A DNA stretch of 64,000 nt from Actinomycetaceae bacterium (GCA_028724265.1 JAQYDG010000004.1:124001-188000), one strand, 5' to 3'. Positions 17,248 to 25,845 are shown, counted from the stretch's first letter. The notes: generated by a model not told the origin, from the sequence alone. A program made the numbers and translations.

Positions 17248-18807
17248 TCACTCCCCTTCTTTTCTTTGTGCAGGCAAGGATCCGTTGACAAGCCCCGCAC
17301 GAACACTCTCCGCGACCCGCCAAGCGCCTGATCCATGCGAGCCCTTGATAAGCAGAGTATCACCCGGGCGAAGTACCTCGGTGAGGACGTTTTGTGCGTG
17401 ATCAACATCGGAAACTGATATCGCCCTGGTATTCGGCTGCTGCGCCGCCATTTGGCCGAGCGTGTCACGATGGCTGAGATCGTGAATCGGCGCGCCAGCG
17501 TTCTCCGGCTGATCCTTGCCGTCGTGAGAGACCTGCTCCCCATCGCTGGTGAGTTGAGTAAAGCGACGCGTCGTCTGCTCCATCAGCGAGCCAAGACCTA
17601 TCACGAGGTCGACGCCGGCGTGCACTAACTGCTCAGCAAGCGCACGATGCTCCTCCCTCTCGGTCTCGCCTAATTCAAGCATGTCCGAGAGCACCGCGAT
17701 TTTTCTACCCGCGCCAGGCATGGCTGCGAGCGCACGAATGCTAGCAGCCATCGAATCCGGATTCGCATTATACGAATCGTCGATCATCTGCACCCCGTTG
17801 AGGGTCTGGACATCCATACGATGCGGACTGGCTGGACCATGCGAGGACAACTGCGCAGCAATAGTAGTGAGATCCACGTTCTGTGTCAGCGCAAGTGCGG
17901 CAGCCCCCAGAGCGTTCGCCACGTTGTGCTGCCCGACAAGTTTGAGAGTCACTGGACGCTGCTCGCCTGCGGCATGAAGGATAAATGACGCGTGACCAGC
18001 GGAATCGATATGTTCGTCGGTCGCAAACACATCCGTCTGCTCGCGCCTCGAGAAGTACGTGACCGGCCCTGCAGCCAGATGACTCATCGCAGCAACCCGA
18101 GAATCATCCGCATTCAAGACCACAGCACCGCCCTTGCGGGTGCCCGTCACAATCTCAGACTTCGCCTCAGCGACACGATCCAGGGATCCAAAATGGCCGA
18201 GATGGGCACGCGCAACAATTAATACTTCGCTCGCGTCTGGCTGTGCAATCGAGGTGAGGTAGCTGATATTGCCGATATCATCAGCACCCATTTCCAGCAC
18301 AAGCGTGCGCGTCTGCTCATCGACTCGTAGCACCGTAAAAGGGAGTCCGTACTCGTTATTAAAGGATCCAGCCGGGGCGATCACGTGCTTTTTGCCATCC
18401 ACAGCTTCAAAAATAGCTGCGAGCAGATCCTTCGTTGTCGTTTTACCGACCGAACCGGTGAGCGCAAGCACGCGGAGGGGGTACGAGGCTCGCACCCGTT
18501 CGAGGTTCCCGCGTGCCATTTTTCCCAGGGCATCTGTGATGCTCTCGACGATCACAAGTTTGTCTTCAGATGCTCCGGAGCTCAGAGCGACGTCGGGATT
18601 ATCCGTCACGACGGCTAGAGCGCCTGCCGAAAGCACATCTGCCGCGAAAACGTTAGCATCGACCCGTTCGCCTGTGATGGCAACGAACACATCGCCCGGC
18701 CGCACGTTCCGCGAGTCTGAAGCGACACCGGTGACAAGAACGTCAGCGTCACCGACGAAAGTTCCACCAGTATCCGCCACAATCTCGGATAACGCAACGC
18801 TTAGCAT
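17248..18807 (-). CDS. murF: UDP-MurNAc-tripeptide--D-Ala-D-Ala ligase
   Basis: Mur ligase of 519 residues that adds the terminal D-Ala-D-Ala. The ATP loop is GSVGKTTTKDLLAAIF (from about 118), and the substrate region MIDDSYNANPDSMAASI matches MurF (DSYNANP). ATG 18807 (MLSVALSEIV) has AAGGAG 8 nt upstream and is preferred to the ATG at 18834. A polar segment near plus-strand 17415-17555 (DGEQVSHDGKDQPENAGAP and following) interrupts the C-terminal domain and is not general in the family. In most actinobacterial clusters murE lies immediately upstream, but here ftsI does. Confidence 0.95.
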   Translation of the reverse strand: MLSVALSEIVADTGGTFVGDADVLVTGVASDSRNVRPGDVFVAITGERVDANVFAADVLSAGALAVVTDNPDVALSSGASEDKLVIVESITDALGKMARGNLERVRASYPLRVLALTGSVGKTTTKDLLAAIFEAVDGKKHVIAPAGSFNNEYGLPFTVLRVDEQTRTLVLEMGADDIGNISYLTSIAQPDASEVLIVARAHLGHFGSLDRVAEAKSEIVTGTRKGGAVVLNADDSRVAAMSHLAAGPVTYFSRREQTDVFATDEHIDSAGHASFILHAAGEQRPVTLKLVGQHNVANALGAAALALTQNVDLTTIAAQLSSHGPASPHRMDVQTLNGVQMIDDSYNANPDSMAASIRALAAMPGAGRKIAVLSDMLELGETEREEHRALAEQLVHAGVDLVIGLGSLMEQTTRRFTQLTSDGEQVSHDGKDQPENAGAPIHDLSHRDTLGQMAAQQPNTRAISVSDVDHAQNVLTEVLRPGDTLLIKGSHGSGAWRVAESVRAGLVNGSLPAQRKEGE

Positions 18808-18959
18808 CTTGGATACTCCTTTTTCATTCTCCACACACTATCGACTATGCTCAGGTCACTCGCACTGATGCGTGAACACCACATCACACCGCACACGTCC
18901 TCGCCGTAGGCGAACCGAAAATCGACGGCGTGCCTGACGCGACGAGGAGAAGAAAGATC

Positions 18960-20828
18960 CTACGGCGACCATGGGTACGTCCGCGCCGCTGAGGTGGAGA
19001 GCGGAATCCTCAACTGTTGAGCGGCGAACGCTCCGAAACGAGCAAATGCTGGTGCTGCCACCACACCGCCAAAACTCGGCTGCGGCGCGTGATAAATATC
19101 AACCGCAACAGCTATTTGAGGATCCTCTGCTGGAAGGATGCCCACAAATGAGCCATTTGCCTTCGTCAAATTGCCGTTCGCATCCGGAAGCTGAGCAGTG
19201 CCAGTTTTCCCGGCAACGTTGTATCCAGGGATGTGAGCCGCTGCGGCTGTTGCGCCTTTATGCGTCACGCCGGACATCATGGCAACGAGTTCATCAGCGA
19301 CAGTTGAGTTCAACACTTGTGTCGGTTCTGCCGTTACCTGAGGCACCATCGTGCCGCTGTCGTCTTCAACTGCATCGACAATGTGAACAGGTACCGCCAC
19401 ACCGTGATTGCCGATAATGGCTGCCATCTGGGCAATTTGAAGCACGTTAGCGGTGTACCCCTGCCCGAACATCGTGGTGTAATTCTCTCTGCGTTCCCAT
19501 TTCTGCCAGTTGTGCAGAATACCTCCCGATTCGGCCGGGAGTTCGATACCTGTGGGTTCACCTAGCCCAAACTTCTTCAGGTACTGGTAGCGCACTTCCT
19601 TTGATAGTTTGCTGCCAATCATCACAGTGCCGGTGTTGTAGGACTTTGCCAAAATACCCGTTGTTGTGAGCGTCTCCTTGTTATGGTTTTCCGCATCTCG
19701 GATCGGTTCACCGTCCGCAGTTGTCAGATGGTCAGGCACACGGAACACGCTCGTCGGATTCACTACTCCCGTATCCAGCGCCGCCGCGAAGAGTGCGAGT
19801 TTGCCAATCGAACCAGGCTCCACGGGAGCCTGAACCGCATGCGATCCCCACTTGTCTGCGCTGATCGAGCCGACATGGGAAGGATCCGGAGTTCCTGAAT
19901 CTGCCAGCGCCAGCACTCGTCCCGTACCGATTTCGATAGCCACAAGGGAACCCCATTCGGCGCCAAACTTCGTCACTGCTTCATCAATTGCCTGTTGCGC
20001 TTCATTCTGAAGATCGCGATTGATCGTCAACTTCACAGCACGCCCATCGACAGCCGGTGTGCGGAGCGTCGTTGTATTCGGAATGACGGTGCCGTTGTCC
20101 GCAGTCTGTTGGGTCTGAAGTCCGTCTTTTCCAGAGAGCACGGAGTCAAACGTTTTTTCGATACCAGCCTGTCCGTTTGCAACCCCAAGAGAATCGGCAG
20201 TTTGCCCCACGAAACCAAGGATATTGCCTGCCACAGCGCCATTCGGATACTGCCTGCGTACGAACTGTTCGGGCTCAATGCCGGGGATGTTGAGAGAACT
20301 GATTGCCTTCCACGTAGCTGGCGCAACGTCCTTTTTCACATAAACGAACGTGGACTTCTGTTCCCCTCCCAGGAGCAATCCTCCCAGCTGAGCCTGATCC
20401 ATCTTCAGAATCGGTGCAAGGAGCTTTGCTGCCTCAGCAGCCCCTGTTCCTTCCACGATATCCCGACCTGACGCGTCCTGTACCCGCTTACCGTCACTGT
20501 CCGTCTGATAATGAACATACTGTTGGATCTTTATTTGGTTGACGGCAACGTTGTAGCGTTCAACCGACGTGGCAAGCACAGCACCTGTGGAATCGAGAAT
20601 ATCGCCACGCTTGGAATGCAACACGAGCTTGCTGGTTCGAAAATCCGCAGCATTGCGCGCCAGACTCGCTCCCTGCACGGCCTGAACATCAATGAGACGA
20701 ACTGAGAGCACCAGAGCACATACCACCACGAGAGCCATGACGATCACGATGCGCCGAACGCCCAGTGGCAGCTGGCGAACATGCGACACGATGCTCAGGC
20801 GAGGATGCCTGTCGCTTCGGCTAGCCAC
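18960..20828 (-). CDS. ftsI: Septal transpeptidase FtsI / PBP3
   Basis: Class B penicillin-binding protein of 622 residues. One membrane anchor (about 24-46, RRIVIVMALVVVCALVLSVR) is followed by the PBP dimerisation domain and the transpeptidase domain. The active-site triad is EPGSIGK with Ser340 and Lys343, SYN at 396-398, and KTGTA at 541-545. No PASTA domain is present. The start GTG 20828 has GGGGGA 6 nt before it. It crosslinks septal peptidoglycan with FtsW. The C-terminus ends shortly after the KTG domain (LSTSAARTYPWSP), giving a length normal for FtsI. The gene is followed by 152 bp of non-coding sequence where murE would be expected. Confidence 0.96.
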   Translation of the reverse strand: MASRSDRHPRLSIVSHVRQLPLGVRRIVIVMALVVVCALVLSVRLIDVQAVQGASLARNAADFRTSKLVLHSKRGDILDSTGAVLATSVERYNVAVNQIKIQQYVHYQTDSDGKRVQDASGRDIVEGTGAAEAAKLLAPILKMDQAQLGGLLLGGEQKSTFVYVKKDVAPATWKAISSLNIPGIEPEQFVRRQYPNGAVAGNILGFVGQTADSLGVANGQAGIEKTFDSVLSGKDGLQTQQTADNGTVIPNTTTLRTPAVDGRAVKLTINRDLQNEAQQAIDEAVTKFGAEWGSLVAIEIGTGRVLALADSGTPDPSHVGSISADKWGSHAVQAPVEPGSIGKLALFAAALDTGVVNPTSVFRVPDHLTTADGEPIRDAENHNKETLTTTGILAKSYNTGTVMIGSKLSKEVRYQYLKKFGLGEPTGIELPAESGGILHNWQKWERRENYTTMFGQGYTANVLQIAQMAAIIGNHGVAVPVHIVDAVEDDSGTMVPQVTAEPTQVLNSTVADELVAMMSGVTHKGATAAAAHIPGYNVAGKTGTAQLPDANGNLTKANGSFVGILPAEDPQIAVAVDIYHAPQPSFGGVVAAPAFARFGAFAAQQLRIPLSTSAARTYPWSP

Positions 20829-20886
20829 GATATTCCCCCATCATTTTCTCACTGCGCAGATTCTACAGAATCATCCTTCACACGCC

Positions 20887-21285
20887 TTATTTTTTCTCGT
20901 CCTCCTGTGCTTGTACGACGGTGCGAGTCTGAACATCAATATGGCGGATTGTCTGAGCCGGAACAAGCCCCAACTGATCAGCCCGCGCGCGAATAGCCTC
21001 GGGTGTTTGAGCCTTCGTCACTTGATCCTTGAGTGATTCCTGCGCCGTGGTTGCATCCGAGAGCTGAACGTTCACCCCCCGCAATTGATAGGCCGTCCTC
21101 ACCGTCAACGTGTTGAGGACAAAGACGCTGACGAATGCGGCAATCAACAATCCCACACACAGGACAACCGTTGCTGCCACGCCCCTCTTCGGTTGAGGTG
21201 TTGCGACGAGGGTGAGGCCTTCGACAACAGGGCGGGTTGCACGAGGCCGTGTGTGTGGCTTCGTTTGCGTCATCGTTGCGGCCAT
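20887..21285 (-). CDS. ftsL: FtsL-like septum formation protein
   Basis: Bitopic protein of 132 residues. A basic cytoplasmic tail (1-40) is followed by a membrane helix (about 41-62, GVAATVVLCVGLLIAAFVS). A short extracellular coiled coil comes next (YQLRGVNVQLSDATTAQESLKDQVTKAQ) with the end motif IRARADQLGLVPA, typical of FtsL/DivIC proteins. Identification rests on this layout and on its position between rsmH and ftsI, since FtsL sequences diverge strongly. ATG 21285 (MAATMTQ) has AAGGAGAGGGA upstream and overlaps the rsmH end by 16 nt. It should form the FtsQLB complex with FtsQ in this cluster. Confidence 0.85.
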   Translation of the reverse strand: MAATMTQTKPHTRPRATRPVVEGLTLVATPQPKRGVAATVVLCVGLLIAAFVSVFVLNTLTVRTAYQLRGVNVQLSDATTAQESLKDQVTKAQTPEAIRARADQLGLVPAQTIRHIDVQTRTVVQAQEDEKK

Positions 21286-22451
21286 GGCGATCCCTCTCCT
21301 TGTTGTCCTTGTTGCTTGTGCAGTAGCGGTTGTGACTGCTGCTGTGACCATTGTGGCTGTTGCGTCATAATGTGAACGTCCGCCGTGGACTGCGATCTCG
21401 CATCCTGAGCATCGGGATAAGGATACGCACTTCCGTCCTGGCGGCCTGAGCGCTTTTCAAGTGCGCGGACACGAACTGACGCCGCACGCGGGTTACGGGC
21501 AATCTCTGCCTCGTCTGCTTTGATCGCTTTTCGCACGACCAGTGAAAATTCGGGTTCATGCGGCTGCGTGGGCAGCAGCGGGTCAGCGCCGGAGAAAGGA
21601 GATGCCGCACTGACGCGTCGAAACTCGTGCTTGACGATACGGTCTTCCAATGACTGATAGGCCTCCACGCACAGCCGACCGCCAGGCGCGAGAACCTTTT
21701 CAGCGGCAGGCAACGCAGCTTCAAGTAATTCGAGCTCACTGTTGACAGCGATGCGCAGTGCTTGAAATGTGCGCTTGGCGGGATTACCTCCGCGGCGCCG
21801 GGCAGGTGCCGGGATCGCATCTTTGACTGCCTGGGCAAGCTGGGAGGTGCGCGTCATCGGTTCGGGTGCACTCACGATGTGATGAGCAATCGAGCGCGCA
21901 AAACGCTCCTCACCGTACACGCGCAGGATATGAGTCAGATCCTCCTCGCTGCTCTGCGCTATCAGTTCAGCAGCAGACCGACCACGTGAAGGATCCATCC
22001 GCATATCGAGAGGCGCATCCTGGGAATAAGAAAACCCGCGTGCCGCGTCATCGATCTGGAGAGAGGACATACCCAGATCCATCAAAATTGCTGCAATCGA
22101 AGCGCGGGGAGCATAGGTGTCCACCACCGACTCGATACGGTCATACGTGGTGTGGACAGCTCGAAAGCGCGAGCCAAAGCCACTCAGACGAGCACGTGCG
22201 AGGCTCAGGGCTTGCTCGTCACGGTCGATACCGATGACCCGTAAGGAAGGAAAAGTGCGGAGAAATGCTTCGGTATGCCCGCCCATGCCTAATGTACAGT
22301 CCACCATCACCGGTTCGTTCATTGAGTCAATCGCAGGGCTCAGAAGCTCAATACAGGTGTGAAGAAGCACGGGAATATGCAGTGCGCTCGGATCCTGCGA
22401 CGTGATCCCACTTTGAAGGTTTGATGGACTCGTCGCGTGCTCTGCGGCCAT
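21270..22451 (-). CDS. rsmH: 16S rRNA (cytosine-1402-N4) methyltransferase
   Basis: SAM-dependent methyltransferase of 393 residues acting on the ribosomal P site. HIPVLLHTCIELLSP opens the domain, and the SAM motif is VDCTLGMGGHTEAFL. LMDLGMSSLQIDDAARGFSY and RGGNPAKRTFQALRIAVN are typical blocks. The C-terminal 40 residues form a Gln-rich tail (QQPQWSQQQSQPLLHKQQ) outside the fold. ATG 22451 has GAGGAGGTTGTG directly upstream. An in-frame extension to 22535 exists, but it is encoded by the hairpin after mraZ and is rejected. Cotranscription with mraZ and ftsL is expected. Confidence 0.96.
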   Translation of the reverse strand: MAAEHATSPSNLQSGITSQDPSALHIPVLLHTCIELLSPAIDSMNEPVMVDCTLGMGGHTEAFLRTFPSLRVIGIDRDEQALSLARARLSGFGSRFRAVHTTYDRIESVVDTYAPRASIAAILMDLGMSSLQIDDAARGFSYSQDAPLDMRMDPSRGRSAAELIAQSSEEDLTHILRVYGEERFARSIAHHIVSAPEPMTRTSQLAQAVKDAIPAPARRRGGNPAKRTFQALRIAVNSELELLEAALPAAEKVLAPGGRLCVEAYQSLEDRIVKHEFRRVSAASPFSGADPLLPTQPHEPEFSLVVRKAIKADEAEIARNPRAASVRVRALEKRSGRQDGSAYPYPDAQDARSQSTADVHIMTQQPQWSQQQSQPLLHKQQGQQGEGSPWPQR

Positions 22452-22500
22452 CACAACCTCCTCGCATGCATCAGGACATATCGGCGATAGATGCCCACGG

Positions 22501-22551
22501 CTGAACTCGTCAATCCGGGATCGGGGAATTATCACGGATTGACGAGTTCAG
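22501..22551 (-). other. Perfect 17-bp hairpin between mraZ and rsmH
   Basis: The arms CTGAACTCGTCAATCCG (22501-22517) and its exact complement (22535-22551) enclose a 17-nt loop. The outer arm contains the mraZ stop codon (22548-22550). The hairpin ends 50 nt before the rsmH ATG. No U-run follows it on the transcribed strand, so a simple intrinsic terminator is unlikely; attenuation or RNA processing are alternatives. Confidence 0.85.
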
Positions 22552-22982
22552 AAAAGACCGGGAACAATATCGGACTCTTCGTCAGCGAAGGAGGCTTCGT
22601 ATTCGTCGAGATACGCGTTCCACCTGGCAAGATCCCAGATTTCGACGCGATCACCTGCACCGATGACGGCGAGCTCTTTGTCGAGCATCGCGTAATGACG
22701 AAGATTCTGCGGAACAACCACACGCCCCTGCTTATCAGGGATTTGCGGGTTCGCTCCAGAAAAAAACACGCGGTATGAGCCACGGGTTATCTTCGACGAT
22801 TCGGATGAGCGCGCCACAAGTTTCTGCCGCATGGACTCAAATTCGGAAGCCGAAAAGACGTCCACACAGTGTTCCTTGCCGCGAGTCATCACCAATCCGG
22901 CTTGGAGATCATCTCGAAAACGCGAAGGCAGAATAAAACGTCCTTTGGCATCAAGCTTCGGCTCGAAGGTACCCAAGAACAT
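22548..22982 (-). CDS. mraZ: Transcriptional regulator MraZ
   Basis: Protein of 144 residues with two SpoVT/AbrB-type DNA-binding repeats. The first begins MFLGTFEPKLDAKGRFILPSR and the second is near residues 77-105, with DKQGRVVVPQNLRHYA. MraZ forms ring oligomers that bind repeats upstream of its own operon and usually repress the division cluster. I chose ATG 22982, because MFLGTFEPKLD is the family start; an upstream GTG would add a non-conserved stretch. Five AGTGG-type boxes lie 30-80 bp upstream, so autoregulation is strongly indicated. It is the first gene of the cluster. Confidence 0.97.
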   Translation of the reverse strand: MFLGTFEPKLDAKGRFILPSRFRDDLQAGLVMTRGKEHCVDVFSASEFESMRQKLVARSSESSKITRGSYRVFFSGANPQIPDKQGRVVVPQNLRHYAMLDKELAVIGAGDRVEIWDLARWNAYLDEYEASFADEESDIVPGLF

Positions 22983-23011
22983 TCCACTCACCACCCCCAC
23001 TGAGTTGATCT

Positions 23012-23060
23012 CCACTTTACTCCACTTTGAACCACTTTCCTACCACTTCACGACCACTCA
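23012..23060 (-). promoter_or_regulatory. MraZ operator: five direct AGTGG boxes
   Basis: On the plus strand CCACTTT occurs at 23012, 23022 and 23032, CCACTTC at 23043 and CCACTCA at 23054. The spacing is 10, 10, 11 and 11 bp, one helical turn. Read towards mraZ these are AAAGTGG repeats, the form known for MraZ boxes in other bacteria (AAAGTGN/TGGGN direct repeats at 10 bp). The array lies about 30-80 bp before the mraZ ATG. Confidence 0.85.
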
Positions 23061-23182
23061 CCCACCATCGGCGTGATTACGCGCGTATCGAACACTCATT
23101 GCTGAGAAAAACCTTTTGATAAACTTGGAAGACAAACAGTTCTTACTTTTGTCACTACGCAGCAACCACAAGGACAACACAC

Positions 23183-24286
23183 ATGCAGACACCTACCACA
23201 CACGTCATACGTTCTTGGCCATATTTTTGGCCCCCGATTGCGTTTGTGGTGCTGCTTGCATCACTGGTATTTCACCCCACCAATGCGTTCGTGGCGCTTG
23301 CGCTCACTGTTGTCTTGATCGGCGTTGTTCTCTCCGCTGTGGAACATGCTGAGGTGGTTGCTCACAGAGTCGGTGAACCGTTCGGATCTCTCATTTTGGC
23401 TCTCGCCGTCACCGTGATTGAAGTGGGAATGATCGTCATGCTGATGCTTTCAGATACTTCAGGCGCCACCACACTTGCACGCGATACCGTCTTTTCGGCC
23501 ACGATTCTGACGACGAATATGATCATTGGTCTTTCTCTTGTGATCTCGGCCGGACGCGGCGGATTGGCATATTTCAATGAGGCCGGTGCAGCAACCGAGT
23601 TTTCAGCCGTGTTCGTCCTGGCCACAGGCACCATGGTTATTCCGGAGATGACGAAATCTGCGCCAGAAGGCATTTTTTCCACTAGTCAGCTCATCTTTGC
23701 GGCGCTCGTCGCTTTTATGGTGTGGGTAGCATTCGTCATCACTCAAACTCGTGGCCATCGAGACTTCTTCTTACCGGTGAAAAAGCACGGTGAAGTGATT
23801 ACCCAAACCGAGCACGCCACACGGCCAAGCAACAGGCGGGCACTCGTGTCACTTCTGTTGCTTCTGCTAAGCCTTTTCAGCGTCGTCGGGCTTTCCGAGA
23901 TCCTCTCTCATCCCCTTGAAGCCGCAGTCAAAGCACTCGGGATGCCCTACGCGATGGTCGGCGTGATGATTTCACTGATCGTCTTGATGCCGGAAACCCT
24001 CTCTGCGATCAATAATGCGCGAAACGGCCGCACGCAAATCGCCCTCAACCTCGGCTATGGGTCTGCACTGGCGTCAATTGGTTTGACGATTCCAACGGTC
24101 GGAATGATTTCCTTGATCAGGGGAATGCCACTCGTGCTCGGCCTGGAACCTATTCATCTGGCGCTGCTGACGATGACGGGGATCCTCTCGATTTTGACGA
24201 TCAGCCAAGGAAAAGCGATGCGGCTGCAAGGGGCGATGCATCTGGTGGTGGCTGCTTCCTATATTTTCCTCGTTGCCGTCCCATAA
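23183..24286 (+). CDS. chaA: Calcium/proton antiporter, ChaA family
   Basis: Membrane protein of 367 residues, the length of E. coli ChaA, with about eleven hydrophobic segments. The first cation-binding repeat is VGEPFGSLILALAVTVIEV (about 62-80). The second half carries VGVMISLIVLMPETLSAINN and LGYGSALASIGLTIPTVG, the inverted-repeat counterpart with the conserved Glu. The family exchanges Ca2+ (and Na+ or K+ in ChaA) for protons. ATG 23183 has CAAGGA 8 nt upstream. It is divergent from mraZ and stands alone. Family assignment is firm; ion selectivity is inferred. Confidence 0.9.
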   Translation: MQTPTTHVIRSWPYFWPPIAFVVLLASLVFHPTNAFVALALTVVLIGVVLSAVEHAEVVAHRVGEPFGSLILALAVTVIEVGMIVMLMLSDTSGATTLARDTVFSATILTTNMIIGLSLVISAGRGGLAYFNEAGAATEFSAVFVLATGTMVIPEMTKSAPEGIFSTSQLIFAALVAFMVWVAFVITQTRGHRDFFLPVKKHGEVITQTEHATRPSNRRALVSLLLLLLSLFSVVGLSEILSHPLEAAVKALGMPYAMVGVMISLIVLMPETLSAINNARNGRTQIALNLGYGSALASIGLTIPTVGMISLIRGMPLVLGLEPIHLALLTMTGILSILTISQGKAMRLQGAMHLVVAASYIFLVAVP

Positions 24287-24348
24287 GCTTCACCAGCCAT
24301 CACAGTTACCAGCCGCTAAACCCCGCCTACAAGCCACGCAGCCACGCG

Positions 24349-24377
24349 TCGCCGCACAGCATCCAAGCTTGCGGCGA
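24349..24377. terminator. Hairpin between convergent chaA and alarmone synthetase genes
   Basis: TCGCCGC (24349-24355) pairs with GCGGCGA (24371-24377) across a 15-nt loop in the 114-bp convergent gap. No strong T-run is present in either direction. A bidirectional transcription stop is plausible. Confidence 0.35.
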
Positions 24378-24400
24378 GGCGTCACCGCTGTGGACATTCG

Positions 24401-25174
24401 TCATGCATCGGTTTCCCGTATCGCACGGTGCAGCTGCTGCATTTTAAGATCAAGCTCATTGGCGGTTATCGCAGCTTCGCGCAGACCGTCCAAGTATTCT
24501 TGCGGCACATCGCTGTTGTATTTGTAGTAGATCTTGTGTTCGAGGCTTGCCCAGAAGTCCATCGCTTTTGTCCGAATCTGAACCTCTGCAATCGTGGGTT
24601 CCGGTCCTGAGGAGAGAAAAACGGGAATCTGAAGCAACAAATGAAGACTCCGGTAGCCGTTCCCCTTAGGATGCTCGATGTAGTCTTTCTCCTGCACCAG
24701 CGTCACATCGTCTTGGGACACCAGCAGATCCCGAACGGTATACACGTCGGATATGAAGCTGCACGTCACCCGAATCCCAGCAATATCAGTGATTTCCGCC
24801 TTCAGCTGTTCGATCGTACCGTTGAAATGCCGGCGCTGAATTTTCTCCAAGATTGATTCGAAACTCTTGAGTCGCGTCGTCACTGTGTCGATGGGATTAT
24901 ATGTGCCGAGCTCCCTGAACTCCTCCTGCAAAATGACGAGTTTCGTTTTGATTTCTGATATCGCAAACTTATACGGGAGCATAAAACGCATTGCCTGCGC
25001 GCGAATCACATGAACCGTCGACCGAATCTGCTCCGTATCACTGGGAACAAACGGCTCATAGGCAGAGGCGAGTAGCCCGTCGCCGCTCTCTCCTTCTGAC
25101 GCGTACTGAGTCAGAAGCTCACCAAATTCTTCGCTAAAATCCCCTCGTGAGCCATCGTGATATCTCATATCCAT
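24401..25174 (-). CDS. Small alarmone synthetase (RelA/SpoT nucleotidyltransferase domain)
   Basis: Protein of about 257 residues with only the (p)ppGpp synthetase domain; no HD hydrolase, TGS or ACT domain is present. Visible motifs are VTTRLKSFESILEKIQRRHF, DIAGIRVTCSFI, EKDYIEHPKGNGYRSLHLLL and EVQIRTKAMDFWASLEHKIYYK, with the synthetase EVQIRT intact. It is therefore a small synthetase of the RelP/RelQ/RelV type that makes ppGpp or pGpp from GTP/GDP and ATP. Start choice is uncertain: ATG 25174 and ATG 25168 are two codons apart, and TACACT lies 7 nt before the second, so the mRNA may be leaderless. An in-frame TTG at 25336 would add unconserved sequence. Confidence 0.88.
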   Translation of the reverse strand: MDMRYHDGSRGDFSEEFGELLTQYASEGESGDGLLASAYEPFVPSDTEQIRSTVHVIRAQAMRFMLPYKFAISEIKTKLVILQEEFRELGTYNPIDTVTTRLKSFESILEKIQRRHFNGTIEQLKAEITDIAGIRVTCSFISDVYTVRDLLVSQDDVTLVQEKDYIEHPKGNGYRSLHLLLQIPVFLSSGPEPTIAEVQIRTKAMDFWASLEHKIYYKYNSDVPQEYLDGLREAAITANELDLKMQQLHRAIRETDA

Positions 25175-25205
25175 CAGTGTAAAACCGTCTCCATCGGTGT
25201 AAAAC
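25171..25205. repeat. 20-bp tandem duplication at the alarmone synthetase start
   Basis: CCATCAGTGTAAAAC (25171-25185) recurs as CCATCGGTGTAAAAC (25191-25205), offset by 20 bp. Each copy contains, on the coding strand, TTTTACAC followed by (T/C)GATGG, so the duplication repeats the proposed -10 and start-codon context. Confidence 0.6.
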
Positions 25206-25352
25206 AGTCGGCGCCGTACCCGCGAAATATACACGCGACAGCGCGGGATAGCGCTGCGACAACGTTGCGTAACAGGCACCTTGAGCACGGGAGACGACTG
25301 AACGGCCTCCAGTAAACCGCCGAGAACATACAACAATTACTGCTGACGACGA

Positions 25353-25733
25353 CTACTGCTGACGACGACGCTCCCAGCGCTGCTCCTGCCTCTGCATAAA
25401 ACTACCGTCAAATCGATTTCTCGGTGCATGCGCACGGGCGGAAACAACTTTTTCAGTCCTGCCTAGACCCATGTAATACACTCCGCCAAAAATAATCGCT
25501 ACGCCTGCAACGCCGATAAGCACAATCTCCGTTGCAACACCGGCGACGAGGACGACGATACCAAGCACCGCCACCAGCAGCCCCACGACGACGTGACGAA
25601 CTGAAAACTGCATCGACGCGCCAGCCTGCGCCTTCTCAGGCTCTTTCATCGCCGACGCGAATGAGGGATCCTCGTTCGTCAGCTGCGCCTCGAGTTCCTC
25701 CAGCATCTGCTGTTCATATTCAGAAAGTGCCAT
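25353..25733 (-). CDS. DUF3040 small membrane protein
   Basis: Protein of 126 residues typical of the actinobacterial DUF3040 family. The N-terminal motif MALSEYEQQMLEELEAQLTN is the diagnostic block. Two adjacent hydrophobic helices (about 45-67 and 68-90) follow, and a basic Arg/Gln-rich tail (RQEQRWERRRQQ) ends it. The function is unknown. AGGAGGGCGCT precedes ATG 25733. It lies upstream of the alarmone synthetase, about 180 bp before that start, and downstream of the PAC2-family gene; a shared transcript is possible. Confidence 0.9.
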   Translation of the reverse strand: MALSEYEQQMLEELEAQLTNEDPSFASAMKEPEKAQAGASMQFSVRHVVVGLLVAVLGIVVLVAGVATEIVLIGVAGVAIIFGGVYYMGLGRTEKVVSARAHAPRNRFDGSFMQRQEQRWERRRQQ

Positions 25734-25845
25734 AGCGCCCTCCTAGCCGTCAATATCTCTAGCAATTCTAACCCGAAGCAGGCCGATTAGCCCTATACCT
25801 TCAACACATGCTGGCAGCGAAACGCCCAACCCAAGCGCGGATCAG

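Noticed and set aside
22452..22535. 28-codon N-terminal extension of RsmH
   Set aside because: It is encoded by the hairpin after mraZ, is not family sequence, and the ATG at 22451 has an excellent ribosome site.
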